Assembly (NCBI GenBank): GCA_031367105.1
Contig: JANLPG010000173.1
Span: 1 to 23,883 of the forward strand
Length of the DNA: 23,883 nucleotides
Origin: Palsa-1233 sp031367105
GTDB lineage: Bacteria > Gemmatimonadota > Gemmatimonadetes > Gemmatimonadales > GWC2-71-9
Direction of reading: 5' to 3'
Of this stretch, positions 14,961 to 23,531 are shown piece by piece; the first letter of the stretch is position 1, and the number at the start of each line of letters is the position of its first letter. A model generated the notes under the pieces. That model saw only the letters and a list, made by a program, of their open reading frames with translations. It did not search any database and was not told where the DNA came from. Position numbers and translations under genes: made by a program.

Positions 14961-16306
14961 TCGTGCTGAAATTCGGTGGGACATCGGTGGGCGACGCCGC
15001 GGCGATTCGCCGGCTGGTGGCGATTGCCGGTGTGGCACTTCCGGAGCGGCCGCTGGTCGTCGTATCAGCGATGGCGCGGGTGACCAACGCACTCCTCGCC
15101 CTCGAGGAGCTGGTCGCCGCGGGCGATCTGGACCAGGCGGCGGAGGCGTGCAATGCGCTGTGCCTCCGACACGAAGGAACAGCGCTCGAGCTTGGCCTGG
15201 GAGCGGAGGCCACGGCTGCGCTGGCGCAACTCTGCGATGAATTGCGGGGACTCGTCGTTGCCGCGATCGGACTATCGAGCACCGCGGCGAGACGTGATCT
15301 CGTGGCTGGCTTCGGCGAGGCATTGAGTTCGCGCCTTGTGGCGGGAGCATTCACGACGGCGGGCCTGCCCGCAAGCTGGTTCGACGCGCGCGACGTCATC
15401 GCCACGAACGACCAGTTCGGTGGAGCGCTCCCCGACGTCGCCGGTATTCGCCTTGCCGCCGTGGAACAGCTCGCCCCCTTGCTCGCTGCGGGGCGGTTGG
15501 TGGTGACGCAGGGGTTTGTGGGTCGCGCAGCCGACGGTCGACCGACCACCCTCGGCCGGGGTGGTTCCGATTTCTCGGCGGCACTCCTGGGTGCTGCGCT
15601 GGCCGCCGAGCGAGTCGAGATCTGGACCGACGTCGACGGCCTGATGAGCGCCGACCCCAGGATCGTGCCGGAGGCACGGCTACTGGCGCACGCCAGCTAT
15701 GACGAAGCGGCCGAACTCGCGGCGTTTGGCGCGAAGGTGCTCCACCCCGCGACCCAGTTGCCGCTGGTTGAGGCCGAAATCCCGATCGTGATCCGGAACA
15801 CGTTTGCCCCCGAGCATCCCGGTACCTGGATCCGATCAGGAGACTCCGAGGTGGGGGAGTCGCCCATTCGTTCGATCTCGTTCAAGCCCGGTGTCACCGT
15901 GGTACAGATCCGGGCCCCGCGGATGCTCGGTGCGTACGGCTTCCTGCGACGTATCTTCGAGGTGTTCGAGTGTCACCAGATCGTGGTCGATGTGCTCGCG
16001 ACCTCCGAGGTGAGCGTGTCGCTCACCATCGACGACGCCAGTCGGCTGCCGGCGGTGGTGATCGATCTGGCGGCGGTGGGAGAAGTGGTGGTACGACCGG
16101 GTCGCGGAGTGATCGCCGTTGTCGGACGGGGCATCCGCGAAACCCCGGGGATCGCGGCCCGCGTCTATGGCGCGATCGCGGACGTGAATGTGGAGATGAT
16201 CTCGCAAGGCGCCTCGGCGTCCAACCTCACATTTATCGTGCAGGAGCAGGACGGGCCGGCTGTCGTCCGTGCGCTCCACCGCACCTTCTTTCCGGAGACC
16301 AGATGA
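14957..16306 (+). CDS. lysC: Aspartate kinase
   Basis: This 449-residue monofunctional aspartokinase phosphorylates aspartate at the head of the lysine, threonine and methionine pathways. Seen in sequence: N-terminal V-L-K-F-G-G-T-S-V-G, T-L-G-R-G-G-S-D-F-S-A, W-T-D-V-D-G-L-M-S-A-D-P-R and A-A-F-G-A-K-V-L-H-P of the kinase domain, then paired C-terminal ACT domains (about 300-449) with V-V-V-D-V-L-A-T-S-E-V-S-V-S and N-V-E-M-I-S-Q-G-A-S. The ACT pair suggests allosteric control by lysine or another end product. No homoserine dehydrogenase is fused. Start GTG 14957 overlaps the dapE-like stop as GTGA, and the stop overlaps dapB as ATGA. The protein contains only three lysines. Confidence 0.96.
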   Translation: MIVLKFGGTSVGDAAAIRRLVAIAGVALPERPLVVVSAMARVTNALLALEELVAAGDLDQAAEACNALCLRHEGTALELGLGAEATAALAQLCDELRGLVVAAIGLSSTAARRDLVAGFGEALSSRLVAGAFTTAGLPASWFDARDVIATNDQFGGALPDVAGIRLAAVEQLAPLLAAGRLVVTQGFVGRAADGRPTTLGRGGSDFSAALLGAALAAERVEIWTDVDGLMSADPRIVPEARLLAHASYDEAAELAAFGAKVLHPATQLPLVEAEIPIVIRNTFAPEHPGTWIRSGDSEVGESPIRSISFKPGVTVVQIRAPRMLGAYGFLRRIFEVFECHQIVVDVLATSEVSVSLTIDDASRLPAVVIDLAAVGEVVVRPGRGVIAVVGRGIRETPGIAARVYGAIADVNVEMISQGASASNLTFIVQEQDGPAVVRALHRTFFPETR

Positions 16307-16995
16307 ATCTTGCCATCGTGGGCGACGGTCGGATGGCGCAGGCGATTGCCGCCGAGGCGCACGCCGCCGGCGATCGCGTGCTTGCCATCCTTGGAGCTGC
16401 CGAGAACGCTGCCGGTGCGGGGATCACCGCCGAACGCCTCGGTGGCTGTGACGTGGTGCTGGAATTCACGGTGCCAGCTGCAGCACCAGCCAATCTGCGT
16501 GCGCTGCGTGCGATCGGGGCCACGGTCGTCTGCGGCACGACCGGGTGGGATGCCGAGCGCGCCGCAGTCGAAGCGTCGTGGCAGGGAGGACCCGGTGCGC
16601 TGCTGGTCGCGAGCAACTTCGCCCTCGGGGTGCAGCTCTTCCTGCGGGCGGCCCGGGCGCTTGCCGAAGCCGCGGCCAATCGCCCTGAGTTTGACGGCTT
16701 CCTGCACGAGCGGCATCACGTCGCCAAGATCGATGCGCCGTCGGGCACCGGGCTGCTGTTGCAGCGCACCGTGCGCGACGTCGATCCTGCGCGCCCCTGG
16801 CCAATCGTCTCGATTCGCGCGGGGGCGATTCCAGGCGATCACGAGCTGGTGCTCGACAGCCGGTTCGAATCCATCACGCTGCGGCATTCGGCGCGAGATC
16901 GTCGCGTCTTCGCGGCAGGAGCGCTGGCCGCCGCCCGTTGGCTGATCGGCCGACGCGGTGTTTTCACCCTCGACGCGATGCTCGCGGGAGACTGA
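16303..16995 (+). CDS. dapB: 4-hydroxy-tetrahydrodipicolinate reductase
   Basis: The 230-residue enzyme reduces the DapA product with NAD(P)H to tetrahydrodipicolinate. Seen in sequence: Rossmann motif A-I-V-G-D-G-R-M-A near the N-terminus, V-V-C-G-T-T-G-W, S-N-F-A-L-G-V-Q and the signature H-E-R-H-H-V-A-K-I-D-A-P-S-G-T-G containing the catalytic His and Lys. It is a little shorter than the usual 240-270 residues. ATG 16303 overlaps the lysC stop (ATGA) and lies exactly where the conserved N-terminus begins, so longer in-frame starts inside lysC are rejected. The only lysine in the whole protein is the one in the catalytic signature. Confidence 0.95.
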   Translation: MNLAIVGDGRMAQAIAAEAHAAGDRVLAILGAAENAAGAGITAERLGGCDVVLEFTVPAAAPANLRALRAIGATVVCGTTGWDAERAAVEASWQGGPGALLVASNFALGVQLFLRAARALAEAAANRPEFDGFLHERHHVAKIDAPSGTGLLLQRTVRDVDPARPWPIVSIRAGAIPGDHELVLDSRFESITLRHSARDRRVFAAGALAAARWLIGRRGVFTLDAMLAGD

Positions 16996-16998
16996 GCG

Positions 16999-17886
16999 AT
17001 GCTACCGATCGGTGCGGGAACTGCCCTGATCACGCCATTCACCGAGGATGGCGCGGTGGACTACGCCGCGCTCGCGCGCCTCGCGGCGTGGCAGGTGGCG
17101 GAAGGGATGCAATTCGTGGTGGCGTGCGGCTCGACCGGTGAGGCGCAAACATTGACGCCGGAAGAGCGTGAGCTCGTGGTGCGGAGCGTAGTTCAGGCGG
17201 TTGGCGGCCGCATTCCGGTGCTGGCCGGGGCGACCGACAACGACACCTCGCGTGCCGTGGCCGAAGCCCGGCGTCTTGGCGGGCTGGGTGTGACCGGCAT
17301 CATGAGCGCGTCCCCGTACTACAACAAGCCGACTCAAGCTGGGTTGATTGCGCACTTCGAGGCGATCGCCAGCGCCATCCCGGTTCCGCTGCTGTTGTAC
17401 AACGTTCCGGGCCGCACCGGTGTGGACCTCAAACCGGAGACCGTCGCGACCCTGGCCCGGCACAGCAACATTCGCGGCATCAAGGAGGCGAGCGGGAACA
17501 TCCGTCGCGTGCTCGATCTCACTGCCCGGCTGCCCTCCGACTTTGTAGTGCTTTGTGGTGACGATGACATCGTGGTCCCGGCCATTGCGGCTGGAGCGCA
17601 GGGACTGATCTCGGTGGCCGGGAACGCGATCCCGCACCGCATTGCCGACCTGGTCGCTGCGGCACTGCGAGGGCAGCAGGCGCAGGCCTTGGTCGAACAA
17701 CAGCGTCTCCTGCCGTTCATCGATGCCCTGTTCGTCGAATCAAATCCGATCCCGATCAAGGCGGCACTGGCACTGCTCGGCAAGGCGAACGCGACCGTGC
17801 GGCTGCCGTTGGTGCAATGCACTCCACCGCTTCGCGAACAGCTCCGTCAGCACCTCGAACAGCTGGAAGGTGTCAGTGTCGGATGA
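16999..17886 (+). CDS. dapA: 4-hydroxy-tetrahydrodipicolinate synthase
   Basis: The 295-residue TIM-barrel class I aldolase condenses pyruvate with aspartate semialdehyde. Seen in sequence: A-L-I-T-P-F near the N-terminus, the G-S-T-G-E motif, S-P-Y-Y-N-K-P-T, catalytic Tyr134 in L-Y-N-V-P-G-R-T-G and Schiff-base Lys162 in G-I-K-E-A-S-G-N, all at positions normal for the family. Start ATG 16999 lies 3 bases after the dapB stop. The C-terminus overlaps the dapD start by 11 bases. The full active-site set and operon position make DapA much more likely than N-acetylneuraminate lyase or another barrel aldolase. Confidence 0.97.
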   Translation: MLPIGAGTALITPFTEDGAVDYAALARLAAWQVAEGMQFVVACGSTGEAQTLTPEERELVVRSVVQAVGGRIPVLAGATDNDTSRAVAEARRLGGLGVTGIMSASPYYNKPTQAGLIAHFEAIASAIPVPLLLYNVPGRTGVDLKPETVATLARHSNIRGIKEASGNIRRVLDLTARLPSDFVVLCGDDDIVVPAIAAGAQGLISVAGNAIPHRIADLVAAALRGQQAQALVEQQRLLPFIDALFVESNPIPIKAALALLGKANATVRLPLVQCTPPLREQLRQHLEQLEGVSVG

Positions 17887-18715
17887 TCTGCAGGCGCGAC
17901 TGGCGCCCTTTGCCGACGGCATCCCGACGGGACGTCACGAAGCGGCCCGCGAGATCTTCGAGCTGCTCAAGCAGGCGCTCCAGCTCGGCCAGGTTCGCGC
18001 GGCTGAGCGTGGCGCCGACGGAGTCTGGCACGCCAATACCTGGGTCAAAGCAGGCATCCTGCTCGGCTTCCGCCTTGGGGTGCTCCGCGAGGCCGGTGTG
18101 GCCGGGCCGATGGTCTTCTTTGACAAGGACACCTACGGGCTGCGGCCCACCCGTTCCGACGAGGGGATACGCATCGTGCCGGGTGGAACGGCGGTGCGGG
18201 AGGGCGCCTTTCTGGCACGCGGCGTGATCGCAATGCCGCCGAGTTATGTCAACGTCGGTGCCTATGTCGACGAAGGGACGATGATCGATTCTCACGCACT
18301 GGTGGGGTCGTGCGCCCAGGTCGGAAAGCGGGTCCACCTCTCCGCGGCGGCGCAACTCGGCGGCGTGCTGGAGCCGGCGGGGGCGTTGCCGGTGATCATC
18401 GAGGACGATGTGCTGGTGGGTGGGAATTGCGGGGTCTACGAGGGCACCGTGGTGCGCGCGCGCGCAGTGCTTGCGCCGGGTGTCATCCTCTCAGCCGGCA
18501 CCGCAGTGGTCGACCTGGTGCACGACCGGGTGATCCGTCGCGAGGGGATACACCCCCTCGAGATTCCCGCGGGAGCCGTGGTCGTGCCTGGATCGCGGCC
18601 CGTCACGTCGGGAGTAGGCGCTGCACGCGGTATCGCGTTGTACGCCCCGGTGATCGTGAAATATCGGGACGCCAAGACCGATGCTTCGGTCGTCCTCGAA
18701 GAGCTGCTGCGCTAG
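17876..18715 (+). CDS. dapD: Tetrahydrodipicolinate N-succinyltransferase
   Basis: The 279-residue left-handed beta-helix enzyme transfers succinate from succinyl-CoA to tetrahydrodipicolinate. After a helical N-terminus it shows F-F-D-K-D-T-Y-G, then the DapD-specific block M-P-P-S-Y-V-N-V-G-A-Y-V-D-E-G and M-I-D-S-H-A-L-V-G-S-C-A-Q-V-G, hexapeptide repeats, and G-G-V-L-E-P. The length fits DapD (about 274). GTG 17876 is chosen because GGAAGG (17865-17870) precedes it by 5 bases; GTG 17870 is an alternative. The stop TAG shares CTAG with the stop of the convergent gene. It commits this operon to the succinylase route rather than the DapL or dehydrogenase routes. Confidence 0.95.
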   Translation: MSDDLQARLAPFADGIPTGRHEAAREIFELLKQALQLGQVRAAERGADGVWHANTWVKAGILLGFRLGVLREAGVAGPMVFFDKDTYGLRPTRSDEGIRIVPGGTAVREGAFLARGVIAMPPSYVNVGAYVDEGTMIDSHALVGSCAQVGKRVHLSAAAQLGGVLEPAGALPVIIEDDVLVGGNCGVYEGTVVRARAVLAPGVILSAGTAVVDLVHDRVIRREGIHPLEIPAGAVVVPGSRPVTSGVGAARGIALYAPVIVKYRDAKTDASVVLEELLR

Positions 18716-19749
18716 AAATCGAGGCGGGTGATTCTGCCGCCTGGTCCGACGCCCCACGCGCGCTTCCCAGCCGCCGCCACGCTCCAATAGGGCTTCGTAG
18801 CGGCCTGGGTCCAGGTGGTGCCGGCATCGGTGGTAACCAGCAATCCGCTCAGCGCCGAGGCTACCGCGGTGTGCTGCCCCCCGCGCGGCACCCAGGTCAC
18901 ACCATAGATGCCACCCGGCTGGGCGGGGCGATGACCCAGCTGCCACGTCGCGCCGCCGTCATCGGTCACGCCGACGACAGCGGACGCGGTGTCGGTGGTG
19001 CCGCGCGCGCTGATTCGTGATGCAACGCCGATCCCGCGCACCTCACTTCGCCACGAGGTCGCAGTCATTCCGGCACCGTCGCCGTGGACAAACGGCGTTG
19101 CAAACGCCTGCCACGTCCTGCCGGCATCACTGCTGCGCAGGATTCGCCCTTCGGGACTCCCAGTGGCGATCCAGCCGGAGTGCTTCCCGAAATTCACGAC
19201 GCATCCGCCGCTGGCGGCGAACGCCCCTTCGCCGGGCAATGGCGCAGGAACGGCAGAGGGCGGGAGCAAGTTCCAGTGGGCGCCGGCGTCATCGGTTCGG
19301 AGCACCAGCGTCCGGCCACCGGCTGCGTCGCTGAAGGCGACGCCGGTGCGCTTGTCGAAAAACGTGATGCAGTCGAAGAATGCTGCCGTATCGGCGTTGG
19401 TAAATTGCAGCGACCAGGTGGCACCACCGTCCGTCGTACGATAAATCCGGGATGCCGGCCCGGGACCAGCGCTCAGCAACCACGCCACCTTGGCACTGAG
19501 GGCGTGGACATCACGGAATTCGAGTTTGTCCGCACCCGCCACCGGTCGGAGCTGCCAGTGTGCACCACCATCCGTGGTGCGCACCACCGCCCCTCCGTGC
19601 CCACTCGCCCAGACGACCCGATCGTTGACGGCACTCACCGCCTGGAGCAACGAAGTGGTGCCGCTCACCTGTTCGGTGACGATCGGCGACTGCGCCGGGA
19701 GTCCGGACGCGGCCAGGGAGGCAACCAGCAGGAGAGCGAGCCGGGGCAC
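18712..19749 (-). CDS. Exported BNR/YCF48-type beta-propeller protein
   Basis: The 345-residue protein starts at GTG 19749 with a Sec signal (P-R-L-A-L-L-L-V-A-S-L-A-A-S-G-L-P-A-Q). GAGGA sits 7 bases upstream on the minus strand. Six Asp-box repeats are visible (R-T-T-D-G-G-A-H-W, R-T-T-D-G-G-A-T-W, R-T-D-D-A-G-A-H-W, R-S-S-D-A-G-R-T-W, V-T-D-D-G-G-A-T-W, T-T-D-A-G-T-T-W), which build a six- or seven-bladed propeller. This pattern occurs in YCF48/HCF136 photosystem-assembly factors, sialidases and many exported bacterial proteins; no sialidase active site is evident. It follows the DUF2723 gene by 10 bases, so the two are cotranscribed. The role is unknown. Confidence 0.87.
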   Translation of the reverse strand: MPRLALLLVASLAASGLPAQSPIVTEQVSGTTSLLQAVSAVNDRVVWASGHGGAVVRTTDGGAHWQLRPVAGADKLEFRDVHALSAKVAWLLSAGPGPASRIYRTTDGGATWSLQFTNADTAAFFDCITFFDKRTGVAFSDAAGGRTLVLRTDDAGAHWNLLPPSAVPAPLPGEGAFAASGGCVVNFGKHSGWIATGSPEGRILRSSDAGRTWQAFATPFVHGDGAGMTATSWRSEVRGIGVASRISARGTTDTASAVVGVTDDGGATWQLGHRPAQPGGIYGVTWVPRGGQHTAVASALSGLLVTTDAGTTWTQAATKPYWSVAAAGKRAWGVGPGGRITRLDF

Positions 19750-19759
19750 GTGATGTTCC

Positions 19760-21913
19760 TCAGTTCTTGCCGTTGATGGCGTTGACGACGGCGCGCGTGA
19801 TCGCTTCGGCCTTGACGGCGTGCGCGGTATCGCCCAGCTGCCGCAGCGTCGGGGCGAAGCCGCCGTAGGCGATCCCGTAGAGCTGCAGGATCGAGGCGGA
19901 TGGCGGATCGACCCAGCCGAACGGGCGCGAGCGCGCCGCGGCCTCGGGGTGGTAGGTGCCGAAGAGCAGGGCGCGGGTCCGGTCGACATCGACCATCCCC
20001 AGGTATTCCGAGCTGTGGATCGCTCCGCCGGCCTTCACGATCGTGGGCATCAGTTTCCGCACCATGCCTTGCGACACCAGGTAGGGGTCGAGGCCCAGGG
20101 TGGTGGGGTAGCTGCCATCGCTCCAGGAGAAGTAGATCGGCCGCTTGCCGATGTTGTCGCGGATCAGGAAGAGTGCTGCCAGATCGCTGCGCGTGATGTA
20201 CTGCTGCGAGAAGGTGATCAGCACCGAGTCGAAGGCGATGCTGTTCTTTGGCGCGCCCGACACTTCCGGCAAGTCGGTGAGGGAGTCCAGGCTCATTGCG
20301 AAGACCGGTGTCTTCGGTTGCACCCAGCCCCCCGGCGGCGTGTTGCCGAGGTTGAGCGAATCGCGATCGGTATTCGGGCGCCAGATCGCCGCGGCGGTCG
20401 CGGGGTCGAATGTCGGGATCTGCCGGCGCCTGATCTGCCGGAGGTGCCAGTCGGTATTCATCAGCGAAAGATTCGCGAGCGTGACATCGCGACGCACGCC
20501 GAGCACTTCCTGTGCAAACCAGAGCGGGAAGGTGTCGTTATCGCCAGCGGTGATCAGGATGCCGTACGGTTCGATGGACTCGAGGATATCGATGGCGAAG
20601 TCGCGGGCAAGCGTCTCGTGGGCGCGCGAAGCGGTGGTGTGATTCCCCAAGAGCGGGAGCAGCGCGAGCGCCAGCACCGGTCCGCCGGCGAGCCAGCGGT
20701 TGCGGGCCGTGGCCCGGTCGCCAAGCCAGTCGCCCACGGCGCGGATGGAGGCGGCGAAGCCAGCGGCGAAGAGCACTCCGACAAAGGCGAACGAGGCGAT
20801 GAAGAAGTAATCGCGTTCGCGGACCTCACGCATCTCCTGGGTGATGCTGGTGTCGCCCGGATGGTACGAGGGTGAGTACCTGAAGTTGAGGTAGTAGATC
20901 AGCATCAGGGTGAGCGTGCCGAGGAGCGCGGCAGCCGACAGCCCGGCGCGGAGATTCCGGCGCAGCAGGGCGATGAGTCCGCCGAGGCCGAGGGCCGTGA
21001 AGATACCGGTGGCGAGGCCGGAGAAGGAGCCGAAGTCGCGGGCCCACTGCCAGCTCCAATATTCCCAGTACATCGCCAGCTGGGCCCCGAGCGGCGACTG
21101 CCGCATCCCGACCGGAGGCTTCTGGTACTGGACTCGGCCGAGGACGTCGCTGAGCGCCTTCGAGAAGAAGCCGATCGGCTCGCCTTCGTTGATGGGGGGA
21201 TACTGCGCCGCGCGCAATGGCAGGTAGATGTAGTTGAGCGAGAGCCCGACAATGGCCACCACCACGACTGCCGCGAGGACCTTCGGGCGGAGCAGTACCC
21301 GCCAATCGGTCATCAGCACATAGACGCCCAGCACCGGCAGTGCCAGGATGCCCATCATATGATTGGTGGAGGAGAGGGCCATCACGTAAATGGCGGCGAT
21401 CAGCCAGCGGTCGCGGCGCTCACCCGCGGGCTCGTCGGCCCAGCGGAGCACGAACCAGACCACCATTGCGATCGAGAGCAGCGAGACGGTGTACACTTTC
21501 TCATTCACGGTGGACTGATTCCAGACGGTCCACGCGGTGGCGCTGGCCAGAATGCCGGCAAACGAGGCGGCCAGCCGCGGTCCGCGCGACGGGAGAATGC
21601 TCCGGGTCCACCGTTCGGCGACCAGGAACCAGAACGCGGCACCGGCGGCGCTGGTCGCGGCGGCAAAGAGATTGATCCGCTGGGCGTAGTCGGCCGCCAG
21701 CGGCAGCATCCCCCACACGTGCGCCATCAAGGTGAAGAGCGGATTCCCCGGTGGATGCGGGATACCGAGGGTATACGCCGCCGCGATGTATTCGGAGGTG
21801 TCCCAGAAGGCCGTCGTCGGGGCCAGCGTCACGACGTAGATCGCGAAGATCACGACGAAGGTGGCGAGGGCGCCGAGATAGGGCGGGCGCGTGGCGGTGA
21901 TGTCGTCCTGCAA
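19760..21913 (-). CDS. DUF2723 polytopic membrane protein (GT-C glycosyltransferase-like)
   Basis: A large membrane protein of 717 residues from TTG 21913 (TTG 21931 is an alternative). TTG 21913 has GGAG 5 bases upstream, while 21931 has no visible Shine-Dalgarno. Seen in sequence: an early W-D-T-S-E-Y-I-A-A-A-Y acidic loop, the DUF2723 signature L-G-I-P-H-P-P-G-N-P-L-F, about ten hydrophobic segments in the first 440 residues, then a soluble C-terminal region with A-G-D-N-D-T-F-P-L-W. The family belongs to the GT-C superfamily (TMEM260/protein O-mannosyltransferase-like), so transfer of a lipid-linked sugar to an exported acceptor is a reasonable inference. The downstream propeller protein could be an acceptor or partner. 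Confidence 0.88.
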   Translation of the reverse strand: MQDDITATRPPYLGALATFVVIFAIYVVTLAPTTAFWDTSEYIAAAYTLGIPHPPGNPLFTLMAHVWGMLPLAADYAQRINLFAAATSAAGAAFWFLVAERWTRSILPSRGPRLAASFAGILASATAWTVWNQSTVNEKVYTVSLLSIAMVVWFVLRWADEPAGERRDRWLIAAIYVMALSSTNHMMGILALPVLGVYVLMTDWRVLLRPKVLAAVVVVAIVGLSLNYIYLPLRAAQYPPINEGEPIGFFSKALSDVLGRVQYQKPPVGMRQSPLGAQLAMYWEYWSWQWARDFGSFSGLATGIFTALGLGGLIALLRRNLRAGLSAAALLGTLTLMLIYYLNFRYSPSYHPGDTSITQEMREVRERDYFFIASFAFVGVLFAAGFAASIRAVGDWLGDRATARNRWLAGGPVLALALLPLLGNHTTASRAHETLARDFAIDILESIEPYGILITAGDNDTFPLWFAQEVLGVRRDVTLANLSLMNTDWHLRQIRRRQIPTFDPATAAAIWRPNTDRDSLNLGNTPPGGWVQPKTPVFAMSLDSLTDLPEVSGAPKNSIAFDSVLITFSQQYITRSDLAALFLIRDNIGKRPIYFSWSDGSYPTTLGLDPYLVSQGMVRKLMPTIVKAGGAIHSSEYLGMVDVDRTRALLFGTYHPEAAARSRPFGWVDPPSASILQLYGIAYGGFAPTLRQLGDTAHAVKAEAITRAVVNAINGKN

Positions 21914-21971
21914 ACCGGGCTCCGGGGTCAAGTCAGAAAGTGGTGGGTCGTGGTACGCGATCGAGTACGAT

Positions 21972-23501
21972 TCAGTGTCGGAACATTCGGGTGCCGGTCA
22001 GGATCATCGCGACCTCGAAGCGGTCGGCCGCCGCGATGACGTCGGGGTCCCGCACGGAGCCGCCTGGCTGGATAATGGCGGTGACGCCAGCGCGGGCCGC
22101 CGCTTCCACCCCATCGGCAAAGGGGAAGAAACCGTCGGACGCCAGCGCCGAGCCCGCCAGCTGATGCCCGGCTACCGTCGCCTTGTGCACCGCGAGGAAG
22201 GCGGCGTCGACCCGGCTCATCTGTCCCGCACCGATGCCGATGACCTGCGCATCACGCGCCAGCACGATCGCGTTGGATTTCACGCAACTGACAGCGGCCC
22301 AGGCGAAGCGCAGGTCCTCGCGCTCGCTCGGCGTCGGCTCCCGCGAGGTAGGCACGGTCCAGCCTTCCTCCGAGGGGTCGAAGACGAACTGGTCTTGCAG
22401 CAGGAAGCCGCCGCGGATCTTCTTCCAGTCGAGGCCCTGATGCACCCGGGTGATCGGAAGTTCGATCACCCGGAGGTTCTTCTTGCCAGCGAAGCAGGCG
22501 AGCGCGTCGGCCTGAAATGCCGGCGCCACGACCACCTCGACGAACAGCTCCGCCATCGCCTCGGCCGTGGCGCGGTCCACCACCGTGTTGAATGCCACGA
22601 CGGAGCCGAAAGCTGACATCGGGTCGGTCGCGCGGGCGCGGGTGAACGCCTCCTCCGCCGACCGACCGAGCGCCAGTCCGCACGGGGTGGTGTGCTTGAA
22701 GAGCGCGCAGGCGATGGCATTGCTCCAGGCAGCGACCGCGAGGGCGGCGGCGTCGACGTCGAGCAGGTTATTGAAGGAGAGTTCCTTTCCCTGGTGCTGG
22801 CGGAGATCGCCGATCCCTCGCGGTTCGTCGGTGAGGTAGAGTGCGGCGCGCTGCTGCGGGTTCTCACCGTAGCGCAGCGCCTGTTGCCGCGCCAGCGAAA
22901 GTGAAATGCGTTCCGGCAGTGCGCCTTCCGACGGGGTGAGGTACCCCGCGATGGCACTGTCGTATTCGGCAGTGTGGGCGAAGACCTTGGTGGCAAACTC
23001 GCGGCGGACCTCCGGTGCGATCGCACCGGAACGGAGGAGTTCGATGACCCGAGGGTAGTCACGTGGGTCGACCACGGGGAGGACAAACTCGAAATTCTTG
23101 GCGGCCGAGCGCAGCATCGAGGGCCCACCGATGTCGATGTTCTCGATGGCGTCCTCGACCTTGACCCTGGGGTCGGCGATGGTGGCGCGGAACGGGTAGA
23201 GATTTACGACAACGAGGTCGAACCGCTGGAGCGCGTGTTGTGCCATCTCGCGCTCGTGAATCACCCGGTCGGGTCGCGCGAGCAGGCCGGCGTGGATGGC
23301 GGGATGCAACGTCTTGACGCGGCCGTCGAGGATCTCCGGAAAGCCGGTCACCTGATCCACCGGCGTGACCGCGATGCCTGCGTCCCGAAGCAGGGCAGCC
23401 GTCCCCCCCGTCGAGACGAGCTCCCAACCCAGCCGGGCGAGTTCCTCCGCCAACGCGACGACGCCGCGTTTATCACTGACCGAGATTAACGCGCGAGGCA
23501 T
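21972..23501 (-). CDS. purH: AICAR formyltransferase / IMP cyclohydrolase
   Basis: This bifunctional 509-residue enzyme performs the last two steps of IMP synthesis. The N-terminal cyclohydrolase domain (about 1-200) shows L-I-S-V-S-D-K-R-G, S-T-G-G-T-A, K-T-L-H-P-x-I-H-A-G-L-L-A and N-I-D-I-G-G-P-S-M-L-R-S-A-A-K-N; the formyltransferase domain shows the catalytic F-K-H-T-T-P-C-G and G-G-F-L-L-Q-D. The length matches the family. ATG 23501 is chosen over GTG 23516 because GGAGA lies about 8 bases upstream and conserved sequence begins there. It lies 30 bases after purN on the same strand. The DUF2723 gene follows closely and may be read by the same transcript. Confidence 0.97.
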   Translation of the reverse strand: MPRALISVSDKRGVVALAEELARLGWELVSTGGTAALLRDAGIAVTPVDQVTGFPEILDGRVKTLHPAIHAGLLARPDRVIHEREMAQHALQRFDLVVVNLYPFRATIADPRVKVEDAIENIDIGGPSMLRSAAKNFEFVLPVVDPRDYPRVIELLRSGAIAPEVRREFATKVFAHTAEYDSAIAGYLTPSEGALPERISLSLARQQALRYGENPQQRAALYLTDEPRGIGDLRQHQGKELSFNNLLDVDAAALAVAAWSNAIACALFKHTTPCGLALGRSAEEAFTRARATDPMSAFGSVVAFNTVVDRATAEAMAELFVEVVVAPAFQADALACFAGKKNLRVIELPITRVHQGLDWKKIRGGFLLQDQFVFDPSEEGWTVPTSREPTPSEREDLRFAWAAVSCVKSNAIVLARDAQVIGIGAGQMSRVDAAFLAVHKATVAGHQLAGSALASDGFFPFADGVEAAARAGVTAIIQPGGSVRDPDVIAAADRFEVAMILTGTRMFRH

Positions 23502-23531
23502 TCCGGGCTTCTCCACGACAGCGGGGGGCTG

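Noticed and set aside
15970..16995. Longer dapB start inside lysC
   Set aside because: The extra N-terminal residues are an out-of-frame reading of the aspartokinase ACT domains; ATG 16303 gives the normal DapB N-terminus and an ATGA overlap.
17642..18715. Longer dapD start inside dapA
   Set aside because: The extension is an out-of-frame reading of dapA. GTG 17876 with its Shine-Dalgarno gives a normal DapD length.
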